The notes below the pieces were generated by a model. It made no database searches, was not told the DNA's origin, and was given only the letters and a program-made list of their open reading frames with translations. A stretch of DNA of 64,000 nucleotides from Frankia sp. RB7 (lineage in GTDB: Bacteria; Pseudomonadota; Alphaproteobacteria; Rhizobiales; Xanthobacteraceae), in assembly GCA_030403585.1 (NCBI GenBank), contig JAUEPE010000001.1, positions 186,001 through 250,000 on the forward strand. The letters run 5' to 3'. Positions 49,295 through 58,139 of this stretch are shown here, in pieces; the first letter of the stretch is position 1, and every line of letters begins with the position of its first letter. A program made the translations under genes and the position numbers.

Positions 49295-50728
49295 ATGAGG
49301 ATGAGAATGGTCCGCCATCTTCCCACGCTTTCGATCGCGATGTCGGTAACGTCGCTGGCGCTAATCCTGACGCAGCCGGCTTCGGCGGAAACCGTCACGC
49401 TCGGCATCGGAACGCAGGATACCACCAGTAACACGGTGACCGCCGGCGTCGTCATCCGCCAATTGCACCTGCTCGAAAAATACCTGCCGAAGGATGGCAA
49501 ATACGCCAACGTCAAGTTCGAGCTGGAATGGCAGAACTTTACGTCCGGCCCGCCCGTCACCAACGCGATGATGGCAAACAAGCTCCAGATCGGCATGATG
49601 GGCGACTATCCGCTGATCGTGAACGGCTTCACCTTCGACAGCAATCCCGAGAGCAAGAGCCGGCTGATCGGCGTCGCCGCCTATAGTCTGGCAGGCTCCG
49701 GCAACGGCATCGTCGTTCACAAGGACTCGCCCTATTACGAACTCGCCGATCTCAAGGGCAAACTCGTCAGCGTACCGTTCGGGTCCGCCGCGCACGGCAT
49801 GGTGCTGAAGGCGATGCAGGACCGCGGCTATCCCGCGGATTTCTTCCAGCTCGTCAGCCAAAGCCCGGAGGTCGGTTCGACCAATCTCCAGGAAAAGAAG
49901 ATCGACGCCCACGCCGACTTCGTTCCCTTCGCCGAGCTGTTGCCGTTTCGTGGCTTCGCGCGGAAGATCTTCGATGGCGTCGAGACGAACCTGCCGACCT
50001 GGCACGGCATTGTGGTGCGCACCGACTTCGCGGAGAAGTATCCGGAAGTCGTCGTCGCCTACATGAAGGCGTTGATCGCCGCCAACCAGTGGCTGCGGGA
50101 CGATCCCAAGCTTGCCGCGGAAAAGATCCAGGAATGGACCGGCATCAACAAGGAGGTCGTCTACATCTTCCTCGGCCCCAGCGGCAACATGACCACCGAT
50201 CCCACCATCAAGCCGGCTTTGATCGATGCGGCCGCCACCGACGTCAAGGTGCTGCAGAACCTCGGCCGCATGAAGGAGTTCGACCCGAAGAAGTGGGTCG
50301 ACGACAGCTATATCCGCAAGGCCTATGCGGAGATGAAGCTCGACTATGACGCCCAGCTTGGCAGCACCAAGAATTACGAAATTACAGGCGAAGACTCTTT
50401 CTGCAAGAAGCCGATCGCCGATCCGCGCAAGGCCGGCGAGGTCTGGGTCGACGATGCCGGCATCATGCCGTTCTCGTCGACCGCCTGCACGCTCGGCGCC
50501 TACGCCGACTTCAAGGCCAAGGGCAAGAAGATCAACGTCGCCTACGTCTTCGACACCACCCGCGGCATCAAGCTGTTCGCCGACCAGGCCTTCTTCGCGG
50601 TCGGTAATGGCGAGGTTGCGCCGTTCCTGCTGAAAAAGGACGCGGAGGCCTATGCCGCCAAGATTAGCGGCAAGGTGCTCGGTTTCGATGACGCGGTGAA
50701 GGCGGCAGTCGGCGGGGGCAAGACGTGA
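49295..50728 (+). CDS. NrtA/sulfonate-type ABC substrate-binding protein fused to a NosL-like domain
   Basis: A 477-residue exported protein with signal peptide (LSIAMSVTSLALILTQPASA). Residues about 30-340 are a nitrate/sulfonate/taurine-type binding domain (LGIGTQDTTSN, IGMMGDYPLIVNGFT, KLVSVPFGSAAHGM). Residues about 360-477 look like NosL: MPFSSTACTLGAYADFK, a DTTRGIKLFADQAFFAVGN stretch and the tail VAPFLLKKDAEAYAAKISG then VLGFDDAV. Two Cys are in this tail. The ATG at 49295 or the one at 49307 (better ribosome-binding site GAGG) may be used. It overlaps the permease gene. Confidence 0.88.
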   Translation: MRMRMVRHLPTLSIAMSVTSLALILTQPASAETVTLGIGTQDTTSNTVTAGVVIRQLHLLEKYLPKDGKYANVKFELEWQNFTSGPPVTNAMMANKLQIGMMGDYPLIVNGFTFDSNPESKSRLIGVAAYSLAGSGNGIVVHKDSPYYELADLKGKLVSVPFGSAAHGMVLKAMQDRGYPADFFQLVSQSPEVGSTNLQEKKIDAHADFVPFAELLPFRGFARKIFDGVETNLPTWHGIVVRTDFAEKYPEVVVAYMKALIAANQWLRDDPKLAAEKIQEWTGINKEVVYIFLGPSGNMTTDPTIKPALIDAAATDVKVLQNLGRMKEFDPKKWVDDSYIRKAYAEMKLDYDAQLGSTKNYEITGEDSFCKKPIADPRKAGEVWVDDAGIMPFSSTACTLGAYADFKAKGKKINVAYVFDTTRGIKLFADQAFFAVGNGEVAPFLLKKDAEAYAAKISGKVLGFDDAVKAAVGGGKT

Positions 50729-51633
50729 GCAGCTTCGCCCTCGTCAGACATTCCGAGGACAGCATGCCCGCAACAGTCATCGCGGAGGCGGACCCCGCGT
50801 CCGCCATCACTCCGCCCACGACGCCGCCCTCCTTCGGCACGCTCGCGCTGCGCTGGTACCGGCTCAATCGGGCGGGGCTTCGCGCGATCGCGATCGGAAT
50901 CATATCGCTCGCCGCCTTCCTGCTGGTCTGGCACATGCTCACGACCTATCGCGTCGTGTTCTTCGTGCGCTTCACCAACGTGCCCTCGCCGCTCGCGGTC
51001 TATGCGAGCTTCACCAAGGCGATCCACGATCCGAAATTCCTGCTGCACGTCCTCTTGAGCTGCCGGCGCATCTTCTTCGGCTTCTCGTTTGCGGCGATCG
51101 TCGCCGTTCCGCTTGGCCTGATCATGGGCCGCTTCAAGCTGGTCCATGAGATCATCTTCCCGGTCGCAGAGGTGCTGCGGCCGATCCCGGCAATCGCCTG
51201 GGTGCCGATGGCGATCATGCTATGGCCGACCAACGAGCAGAGCATCGTCTTCATCACCTTCCTCGGCTCGTTCTTCCCGATCCTGGTCAACACGCTGCAC
51301 GGCATGTCACTGGTCGATCCCGTGCTGGTGCGCGCCGCGCAATGTCTCGGCGCACGCGAGCGCTCGATCTTCCGCGAGGTGTATTTTCCGGCATCGCTGC
51401 CGCACATCTTCACCGGCCTCACCGTCGGCATGGGCGTCGCCTGGGTGTCGCTGATCGCGGCCGAGATGATCTCGGGCCAGTACGGCATCGGCTATTTCAC
51501 CTGGGAAGCCTACTCGCTGGTCCAGTATCCCGACATCGCGCTCGGCATGATCGCGATCGGCGTGCTCGGTCTCGGATCGAGCTTACTGATCCGGGGTGCC
51601 GGGCATTTGGTGATGCCATGGAGGCTGAAATGA
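50725..51633 (+). CDS. ABC transporter permease (SsuC/TauC/NrtB type)
   Basis: A 302-residue permease with a cytoplasmic N-terminal tail and a first helix near IAIGIISLAAFLLVWHML. The family segment HVLLSCRRIFFGFSFAAIVAVPLGLIMGRF and the EAA loop LVRAAQCLGARERSIFREVYFPASLPHI are present. The GTG start overlaps the binding-protein stop; an internal ATG at 50764 is an alternative. It is coupled to the ATPase by ATGA. Confidence 0.93.
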   Translation: MSSFALVRHSEDSMPATVIAEADPASAITPPTTPPSFGTLALRWYRLNRAGLRAIAIGIISLAAFLLVWHMLTTYRVVFFVRFTNVPSPLAVYASFTKAIHDPKFLLHVLLSCRRIFFGFSFAAIVAVPLGLIMGRFKLVHEIIFPVAEVLRPIPAIAWVPMAIMLWPTNEQSIVFITFLGSFFPILVNTLHGMSLVDPVLVRAAQCLGARERSIFREVYFPASLPHIFTGLTVGMGVAWVSLIAAEMISGQYGIGYFTWEAYSLVQYPDIALGMIAIGVLGLGSSLLIRGAGHLVMPWRLK

Positions 51634-52502
51634 ACGAGATCCCCACCAAAGCACCGCAGGGCCATATCGAGGTCAGAAACTTCTCCCTCAGCTATGACAG
51701 CATCGAGGGACCGGTTCAGGCGGTCACAGACACGCAGATCCATGTGAAGCCGGGCGAGTTCGTCTCGATCGTCGGGCCCTCCGGCTGCGGGAAATCGACG
51801 CTGCTCAACGCGGTCGCGGGTTTCCTTAAGCCCACCACCGGCATCGTCACCGTCGATGGCGAGCGCGTGAACGGCCCCAGCGCCGAGCGCGGCATGGTGT
51901 TCCAGCAATATTCGCTGTTTCCCTGGAAGACGGTGCGGGAGAATGTCGAGTTCGGCCTGAAGATGCGCGGTATGCCGCGTTCGCAGCGCGAACGTGCCGC
52001 GCGCACGTTGCTCGGGCTCGCGGGGCTCGAAGCCTTCGAAAAGCACTATCCGGAAAAGCTCTCGGGCGGCATGAAGCAGCGCGTCGGCATCGTCCGCGCG
52101 CTCGCGACGGGACCAAAGGTGCTGCTGCTGGACGAGCCGTTCGGCGCGCTCGACGCGCAGACCCGGGTCATCATGCAGCAGATCCTCACCAACATGTGGC
52201 AGCGGCTGAAGATCTCGGTGCTGTTCGTGACCCACGACATCGACGAGGCGATCTTCCTCTCCGACCGCGTCTACTGCATGACCGCGCGCCCCGGCTCGAT
52301 CAAAGCCGAGATTCCGATCCCGCTGGAGCGGCCGCGGCAGCAATCGATGATGATGTCGTCGGAATTTTTGGCGCTGCGCCGCGGGCTGATGTCGCTGATC
52401 CGCGAGGAAAGCCTCAAAGCCATGGGCGGCGAGATCAGCGACATGGGCATGCAGGGGCTCAACATCGAGCTGCACGGCCATTCGCTGGCGGATGTAATCT
52501 GA
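51630..52502 (+). CDS. ABC transporter ATP-binding protein (SsuB/TauB/NrtD type)
   Basis: A 290-residue ATPase with Walker A GPSGCGKST, signature LSGGMKQRVGIVRAL and Walker B LLLDEPFGALDAQTR. The D-loop switch is VTHDIDEAIFLSDRVYCM. The ATG at 51630 overlaps the permease stop and has GGAGG six bases upstream. It completes a three-gene importer for a nitrate-, sulfonate- or taurine-like anion. Confidence 0.94.
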   Translation: MNEIPTKAPQGHIEVRNFSLSYDSIEGPVQAVTDTQIHVKPGEFVSIVGPSGCGKSTLLNAVAGFLKPTTGIVTVDGERVNGPSAERGMVFQQYSLFPWKTVRENVEFGLKMRGMPRSQRERAARTLLGLAGLEAFEKHYPEKLSGGMKQRVGIVRALATGPKVLLLDEPFGALDAQTRVIMQQILTNMWQRLKISVLFVTHDIDEAIFLSDRVYCMTARPGSIKAEIPIPLERPRQQSMMMSSEFLALRRGLMSLIREESLKAMGGEISDMGMQGLNIELHGHSLADVI

Positions 52503-52542
52503 TTTACTTCGCCCACTTGCGGAGATGACGGTCTCGTAGCAG

Positions 52543-52623
52543 GGTGGGCAAAGCGAAGCGTGCCCACCATCTGTGACACGCCAAACCGGGTGGTGGGCAC
52601 GGCGCAAATGCGCCTTTGCCCAC
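52543..52623. repeat. Two GTGGGCA/TGCCCAC palindromes between convergent genes
   Basis: GGTGGGCA (52543-52550) pairs with TGCCCACC (52561-52568). A second unit has GTGGGCA (52593-52599) and TGCCCAC (52617-52623) around GGCGC. They separate the convergent ATPase and YeiH-type genes and may terminate both transcripts. A related unit lies at 29937. Confidence 0.7.
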
Positions 52624-52638
52624 GACAGCCTCCGTCCC

Positions 52639-53697
52639 TCACTTGAACAAATGCACCAACGCGATGCTGATCCCCAGCAGCAGCATCAGCGACAGCGTCA
52701 CCGCAGCCGTCACCCTGCCCCCGACATTGGCGAGCACCTTCACGTCAACGCCGAGGCCAAGAGCGGCCATCGACACGACGGTGAGGAAACCGGTGATTCG
52801 GGTGATCGGAGCCACCACCGTGCCCGGCACGATCTCGAGCGAGCGCAAAGTCGCCAGCACGAGGAAACCGAGGATGAACCACGGGACCAGGCGGAAGAAG
52901 CCGACATTGGTCTTCTTCGCATCAGTCTGCCAGCGAGAGGCGACCAGCGAGAGGCCGACAACCACGGGGCCGAGCATCAGCACGCGCATCAGCTTGACCA
53001 GCGTGCCGATCTGCGTGGAGATCAGGCCTGCCGGCACCGTCGCCGCGAGCACCTGCGGTACGGCATAGACGGTCAGTCCCGCGAGGATGCCGTATTGCGT
53101 GGCGGTGAGCTGCAGCAGCGGGATCAGCAGCGGCAGGCCCAGCACCATCATCACACCGAGGATCGCGGTGAAGGAGATCGAGGAGGCAATCTCGTCGCTG
53201 TTGGCGCCGATGATCGGCGCCACCGCCGCGATGGCAGAGTTGCCGCAGATGGAATTGCCGCAAGCAATCAGGATCGACAGCCGCGTCGACAGGCCAAGCA
53301 AACGGCTGAGACCGAAGGAGGCGCAAAGGGCCACCACGACCACGGCCGCGATCGACACCAAAAGGGCGATGCCCGAGGCCGCGATCGCGGCAAAGCTGAT
53401 GGAGGCGCCGAGCAGCATGACCGCGACTTCGAGCAACTGCTTGGCGCTGAAGGCGATGCCGGCCTGCCAGCGGGCTGCGGGCTTCCAGAAGCTGCGCACG
53501 GCCATCCCCAGCAGGATCGCCATTACCAGCGCTTCGACATAGGGATGCTCGAAAATGCCCAGTTCGGCCCGTTCGAGCAGGGCCGAGACACCGGCGACGG
53601 CGATGCAGAGGAGAATGCCGGGAATCAGCGCGACGATGCGGCTTACGGCAGTGGTCGGCTTGGAATCGGACGGGCTGGATGCTTGATTCTGCGACAC
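52639..53697 (-). CDS. YeiH-family putative sulfate exporter
   Basis: A 352-residue integral membrane protein with about ten helices. Family features are LERAELGIFEHPYVEALVMAILLGM, the ACGNSICGNSAIAAVAPIIGA segment and a Gly-rich C-terminal third. The GTG start at 53697 has GGGAGAG upstream. The annotation as sulfate exporter is by family (UPF0324/YeiH) and not proven. It is convergent with the ABC transporter operon, which hints at a link to sulfur metabolism. Confidence 0.88.
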   Translation of the reverse strand: MSQNQASSPSDSKPTTAVSRIVALIPGILLCIAVAGVSALLERAELGIFEHPYVEALVMAILLGMAVRSFWKPAARWQAGIAFSAKQLLEVAVMLLGASISFAAIAASGIALLVSIAAVVVVALCASFGLSRLLGLSTRLSILIACGNSICGNSAIAAVAPIIGANSDEIASSISFTAILGVMMVLGLPLLIPLLQLTATQYGILAGLTVYAVPQVLAATVPAGLISTQIGTLVKLMRVLMLGPVVVGLSLVASRWQTDAKKTNVGFFRLVPWFILGFLVLATLRSLEIVPGTVVAPITRITGFLTVVSMAALGLGVDVKVLANVGGRVTAAVTLSLMLLLGISIALVHLFK

Positions 53698-53745
53698 AAA
53701 TCTCTCCCAGAGGAGAAAGATTTATACGCACCGTGGTCGGGTTGG

Positions 53746-53805
53746 GGAATAAGTTTTCGGCATATCAGGGCCGAGAGAAGTTATATCCTCAGCCCGGAAT
53801 AACTT
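53746..53805. promoter_or_regulatory. Three GGAATAA-type elements upstream of the YeiH-type gene
   Basis: GGAATAAGTT (53746-53755), AAGTTATATCC (53778-53788) and GGAATAACTT (53796-53805) occur within 60 bases. The second is the reverse of the same pattern and forms a dyad with the third. They could be regulator sites or a terminator hairpin for the small gene at 53809. Confidence 0.4.
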
Positions 53806-53808
53806 GGC

Positions 53809-54027
53809 TCAGAACAGCAGGTTCTTGGCGATCGAAGCCACGTGGCTGAAGCTGTCGTAGACACCCGGCTCGAAGAACGCGGCACGCGCGAGCACGATCG
53901 CCGCGACCAGCGACCAGAAAAGGCCCGTGCCGGCCCGCAGGACGAGCTTCGCGGCGCGCGACCTCGGCTGGGTGTCCGTTTCAGACACCATCTGCTCGCC
54001 GAAGGGCTCAAATCCAGTCCGTTCCAT
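53809..54027 (-). CDS. Small single-helix membrane protein, hypothetical
   Basis: A 72-residue frame with a polar N-terminal half and one hydrophobic helix (GLFWSLVAAIVLARAAFF). The composition is consistent with a real membrane peptide and it has a plausible ATG. It lies upstream of the YeiH-type gene on the same strand with a 110-base gap. I do not recognise a family. Confidence 0.5.
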   Translation of the reverse strand: MERTGFEPFGEQMVSETDTQPRSRAAKLVLRAGTGLFWSLVAAIVLARAAFFEPGVYDSFSHVASIAKNLLF

Positions 54028-54309
54028 GGCTCTGCCAATCCATCAAATTCTCAACCGAATGTCGTTGTTTCGGCCCCAAACGGCAATGGAAGCAATTGGC
54101 GTTTTTACCCCCCGGAGGGAAAACTCCTTCCGTGGGACGGCCGCAGGGCAATAGTTTTCTTCTTTTAGCCCATTTGGAAACGGGAGCACGGCCGGACGCC
54201 CGCCGCGTAGACGCCCCACCGCTGGTCGACTACCGTGCCGTGCCCGCAAGTCCTTCGTTAGTCCCTCCAGGACTGGACACATGGGATCGCCGGAGATCAG
54301 AAGAAGACG

Positions 54310-56220
54310 ATGAACATCGCATCTCCCCACAAGCCGCTCGACCTCGCCTCAGCAATTGCCGAAGCCGACATCCGCTGCCTGCTGATGGTGCTGGTGCACA
54401 TGACCGGCGACGCGCGCTGGCTCGAGCCGCCATATTTGCCCAAGCGCGACATCCGTCTCATTCCCGATCCCGAGGCTGGTGTGCCGACGGAGGTCCAGGA
54501 CGAAATCCGCGCCGCGGTCGTCGAGCTGTTTGCCGACGGCGCGCCGAAGCCTGTGATCACCGACCCCGGCGAGGAGCTGCTGCTGAAGATGATGCGCGCG
54601 TGCCTCGGCGAGAACGTCGCACCGGAATATGCTCCGCTGATGCGCGAGGAGATGGGCTTTGTGTCGCGCGAGGCGCGCTGGACCAAGCAGCCTTCGGACG
54701 CAAAGCTTGCCGAGCAGCACGTGCTGATCGTCGGCGCCGGTGTCTGCGCCATCGCGCTTGGTGTGGCGCTCGGCCATCTCGGAATCCCCTACACCATCGT
54801 CGAGAAGAACGCCGAGCTTGGCGGCACCTGGTGGATCAACCGCTATCCCGGCTGCGGCGTCGACACGCCGAACCACTCCTATTCCTACTCGTTCGGCTCG
54901 GGCAATGCATGGACGCGCTATTTCTGTCAGCGCGAGGAGTTGCTCGGTTATCTCCTGAAGGTCGCCGACGAATATGGCATCCGCAAGCATCTGCGCGTCA
55001 ACACCGAGCTGACGGCCTCGCGCTGGGATGAGGGCAAGCGGCGCTGGATCTCGACGCTGAAAACACCGAGCGGAGAAGAGACTTTCGAATCCACCGCACT
55101 TGTCTCGGCCATCGGCCAGCTCAACGATCCCTCGCGCGCGCGCTTCAACGGCGAAGAAAACTTCAAAGGTACAATTCTGCACTCGGCACAGTGGTCGGAC
55201 GACATCGTGCTCGACGGCAAGCATGTCGCCGTGATCGGCACCGGCGCGACGTCGATGCAATTGGTACCGGCGATCGCCGGCCGCGTCGCCTCCGTCACAG
55301 TCTACCAGCGCAGCGCGCAATGGGCACGGCCGGTGAAGGGCTATGCCGATCCGATCAGCGAGGGCGCCCGATGGCTGTTGGCGCACCTGCCGTTCTATGT
55401 GCAATGGTATCGCTTCAACATGTTCTGGCGCTATGGCGACGGATTGCTGCCCTTCCTGCGCAAGGACCCGGCCTGGCCGCATCCGGAGCGCGCCGTCAAC
55501 AAGGGCAACGACCGGCACCGCCAGGAGCTGACCGATTTCATCCTGACCGAGCTGAAAGATCGCCCCGACCTGATCGAAAAATGCGTGCCGACCTATCCGC
55601 CCTATGGCAAGCGCATTCTGCTCGACAACAATTGGTTCAAGACGTTAACGCGGGACAATGTCGAGCTGGTCACTGACGCGATCGACCATTTCGATGAAAG
55701 CGGCATCGTCACTGCCGACGGCAAGCACCGTCCCGTCGACATCATCGTGGTCGCCACCGGCTTCAAGGTGACGGAGATGGCGGCGCGCCTCAACATCAGC
55801 GGCCGCGACGGCAAGAACCTGCGCGAGGCCTGGGCCAACGACAATCCGACCGCATTCCTCGGTCTCACCGTGCCAGATTTTCCCAACTTCTTCTGCATGC
55901 TCGGCCCGAACTCAGGGCCCGCCCATGGCGGCAGCGTCATCTTCCAGTCGGAATGCCAGAGCCGCTACATCTCCGCCTGCCTCGCCGACATGATCGAGTG
56001 CGATGTCGCCGCCATCGACGTTCGCCCGGAGGTGCTTGACGATTATGTCCGCAAGGTCGATGCCGAACATGAGGGCATGATCTGGACCCATCCGGGGATG
56101 AGCACTTACTATCGCAACAGCAGCGGCCGCGTGTTTTCGGCGATGCCGTGGCGTTTCGTGGACTACTGGCGCATGACCCATGATCCGGATCTGGGGCAGT
56201 ACACGCTGACGAAGGCGTAG
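54310..56220 (+). CDS. Baeyer-Villiger-type flavin monooxygenase (HAPMO-like)
   Basis: A 636-residue FAD- and NADPH-dependent monooxygenase. A helical N-terminal extension of about 135 residues precedes the FAD motif VLIVGAGVCAIALG. The ELGGTWWINRYPGCGVDTPNHSY region, BVMO-like fingerprint FKGTILHSAQW, NADPH motif VIGTGATSMQLVPAI and the VYQRSAQWARP segment with the active-site Arg follow. The extension and length match 4-hydroxyacetophenone monooxygenase. The last small residue of the first GxGxxG is Ala, which is unusual. The 282 bases upstream contain no gene. Confidence 0.9.
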   Translation: MNIASPHKPLDLASAIAEADIRCLLMVLVHMTGDARWLEPPYLPKRDIRLIPDPEAGVPTEVQDEIRAAVVELFADGAPKPVITDPGEELLLKMMRACLGENVAPEYAPLMREEMGFVSREARWTKQPSDAKLAEQHVLIVGAGVCAIALGVALGHLGIPYTIVEKNAELGGTWWINRYPGCGVDTPNHSYSYSFGSGNAWTRYFCQREELLGYLLKVADEYGIRKHLRVNTELTASRWDEGKRRWISTLKTPSGEETFESTALVSAIGQLNDPSRARFNGEENFKGTILHSAQWSDDIVLDGKHVAVIGTGATSMQLVPAIAGRVASVTVYQRSAQWARPVKGYADPISEGARWLLAHLPFYVQWYRFNMFWRYGDGLLPFLRKDPAWPHPERAVNKGNDRHRQELTDFILTELKDRPDLIEKCVPTYPPYGKRILLDNNWFKTLTRDNVELVTDAIDHFDESGIVTADGKHRPVDIIVVATGFKVTEMAARLNISGRDGKNLREAWANDNPTAFLGLTVPDFPNFFCMLGPNSGPAHGGSVIFQSECQSRYISACLADMIECDVAAIDVRPEVLDDYVRKVDAEHEGMIWTHPGMSTYYRNSSGRVFSAMPWRFVDYWRMTHDPDLGQYTLTKA

Positions 56221-56252
56221 ACCTCACCACATCGTCATTGCGAGCGCAGCAT

Positions 56253-56292
56253 AGCAATCCAGAGTCTTGCCGCCGAGAGGTTCTGGATTGCT
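56253..56292. repeat. AGCAATCCAGA extragenic palindrome
   Basis: AGCAATCCAGA (56253-56263) and TCTGGATTGCT (56282-56292) form a perfect 11-bp stem with an 18-base loop. It lies between the convergent monooxygenase and alanine dehydrogenase genes. GCGAAGCAATCCAG-type repeats are frequent in Bradyrhizobium intergenic DNA. Confidence 0.75.
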
Positions 56293-56304
56293 TCGCAGGC
56301 CTTA

Positions 56305-57420
56305 TCAAGCCGCCAGTCCGCTTCCTACCGGCGCGAACTCCATCCCAAGACTTTCCGCCACCGCCTTGTTGGTGATGCGGCCGCGATGGACGTTCAACCC
56401 ATTGCGCAGATGTGGATTCTCCAGCACTGCAGCAAAGCCCTTGTTGGCGAGCATCAGACCGAACGGCAGCGTCGCATTGTTCAGCGCCTGGCTCGACGTC
56501 ACCGGCACCGCGCCCGGCATGTTGGCTACGCAATAATGCACGACGCCGTCGACCTCATAGGTCGGCTCCGCATGCGTCGTCGCATGCGAGGTCTCGAAGC
56601 AGCCGCCCTGGTCGATGGCAACGTCGACCAGCACGGCTCCCGGCCGCATTGATTTCAGCATCGCGCGCGTGACGAGCTTTGGGGCGCTGGCGCCGGGCAC
56701 CAGCACGGCTCCGATCACGACATCGGCGGCGAACACTTCTTCTTCGACGGACTCAATGGTCGAGAAGCGGGTGCGTACACGTCCGCCGAAGAGATCATCG
56801 AGCTCGCGCAACCGCGGAATCGAGCGGTCAATCACGGTGACTTCGGCGCCAAGGCCTGCGGCCATGCGCGCGGCCTGCGTTCCCACCACGCCGCCGCCGA
56901 GCACGACGACGCGCGCCGGCTGCACGCCGGGCACGCCGCCGAGCAGCAAGCCGCGACCGCCGGCCGATCGCTTGAGCGCGGCGCCGGCGGCCTCGATGGC
57001 GAGGCGGCCGGCGACTTCGCTCATCGGCGCAAGCAGGGGGAGGCGACCGGCCGCGTCGGTGACGGTTTCATAGGCGATCGCAGTGCAGCCGGACGTGAGC
57101 AGGCCCTTGGCCTGTTCAGGATCCGGCGCAAGATGGAGGTAAGTAAACAGGATCTGGCTTTCGCGGAGCTGGGCCCATTCGCTCCTCTGCGGCTCCTTCA
57201 CCTTCACGATCATGTCGGACTTGGCGAAGATGTCGCGCGCGCTCGCAGCGATGGAGGCCCCTGCCCGCTGATAGACCTCGTCGGATGCGCCGATGCCGTT
57301 GCCGGCTCCCGTCTCGACCGTGACCTGATGCCCAGCCGCGGCGTATTCGCGAACGGCGCCCGGGGTGAGCCCGACGCGATATTCCTGGACCTTGACCTCC
57401 TTGGGCACACCGACACGCAT
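56305..57420 (-). CDS. ald: Alanine dehydrogenase
   Basis: A 371-residue NAD-dependent L-alanine dehydrogenase. The family start is [20 protein letters not shown]. The catalytic Lys and His lie in MIVKVKEP and FTYLHLAPD, the NAD fold in [20 protein letters not shown], and the C-terminal region includes [25 protein letters not shown]. The ATG at 57420 has AGGAG upstream. It is divergent from an Lrp-type gene, the usual regulator of ald. Confidence 0.96.
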   Translation of the reverse strand: MRVGVPKEVKVQEYRVGLTPGAVREYAAAGHQVTVETGAGNGIGASDEVYQRAGASIAASARDIFAKSDMIVKVKEPQRSEWAQLRESQILFTYLHLAPDPEQAKGLLTSGCTAIAYETVTDAAGRLPLLAPMSEVAGRLAIEAAGAALKRSAGGRGLLLGGVPGVQPARVVVLGGGVVGTQAARMAAGLGAEVTVIDRSIPRLRELDDLFGGRVRTRFSTIESVEEEVFAADVVIGAVLVPGASAPKLVTRAMLKSMRPGAVLVDVAIDQGGCFETSHATTHAEPTYEVDGVVHYCVANMPGAVPVTSSQALNNATLPFGLMLANKGFAAVLENPHLRNGLNVHRGRITNKAVAESLGMEFAPVGSGLAA

Positions 57421-57475
57421 TCTGAGCTCCTTTTGATTCACCCTCTCATCGTAGCGACGCAGGCAGTTTGGTTTC

Positions 57476-58033
57476 GTGCAAATATCCGCTAGCTTTGGCC
57501 CTTCCACGCCGGTTTCCGGCGTGCAAACGCCCTTTGACGCTGGAAACGAAACCTTGGCCCTCGACCGGAAAGATCTCGCCATTCTCGCGGAACTCACGAC
57601 CAATGCGCGCGCCAGCCACACCGAACTCGCCAACAAGGTCGGCCTCTCCAGCACCGCGCTGGCGCGGCGGCAGAAGACGCTGGAGGATGACGGCTACATC
57701 CAGGCCTACCAGGCCGCTCTCGATCTGACGCAGTTCGGCCTCACCACGACGGTGCTGGTGCGCATCGCGCTGGAGAGCCAGAGCGACGAGGCGCTGAAGG
57801 CGTTCGAGGCGGAGGTGGTGAAGTGCCCCTCCGTCGTGCGCTGCTTCCTGATGTCGGGGACCGACGACTACATCCTGATCGTGCTCGCCCGCGACATCCA
57901 GGATTTCGAGCGCATCCATCGCACCGAGCTGTCACGGCTGCCGCGTGTCGCGCGGGTGCAATCGAGCTTCGCGCTGCGCGAAGTGGTCAACCGCGCGGTG
58001 CCGACCGTGGTGTTCGGCGAGACGAAGCGATAG
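57476..58033 (+). CDS. Lrp/AsnC-family transcriptional regulator
   Basis: A regulator of up to 185 residues. The helix-turn-helix has LAILAELTTNARASHTELANKVGLSSTALARRQKTLEDDGYI and the RAM domain includes VKCPSVVRCFLMSGTDDYILIVLARDIQDFERI. The family N-terminus begins near LDRKDLAIL, so a TTG at 57554 may be the true start instead of the ATG at 57476. It is divergent from ald and probably activates it in response to alanine. Confidence 0.9.
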   Translation: MQISASFGPSTPVSGVQTPFDAGNETLALDRKDLAILAELTTNARASHTELANKVGLSSTALARRQKTLEDDGYIQAYQAALDLTQFGLTTTVLVRIALESQSDEALKAFEAEVVKCPSVVRCFLMSGTDDYILIVLARDIQDFERIHRTELSRLPRVARVQSSFALREVVNRAVPTVVFGETKR

Positions 58034-58139
58034 CAGTTCCCTCATCCCACAAGCGCGGCGACGGCTAACTGAGTCACCGTCATATAACTGTCATCAAATG
58101 TGCCGAGACCTGTCAGTCTCTGCATATTCGGGACACCTC

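Noticed and set aside
54092..54099. GCAATTGG as a further copy of the module motif before the monooxygenase
   Set aside because: It lacks the ATTAGTT core and is no better than expected by chance.
54028..54309. A short gene upstream of the monooxygenase
   Set aside because: The frames here have no family resemblance or good ribosome-binding site; the 282 bases look like intergenic DNA.
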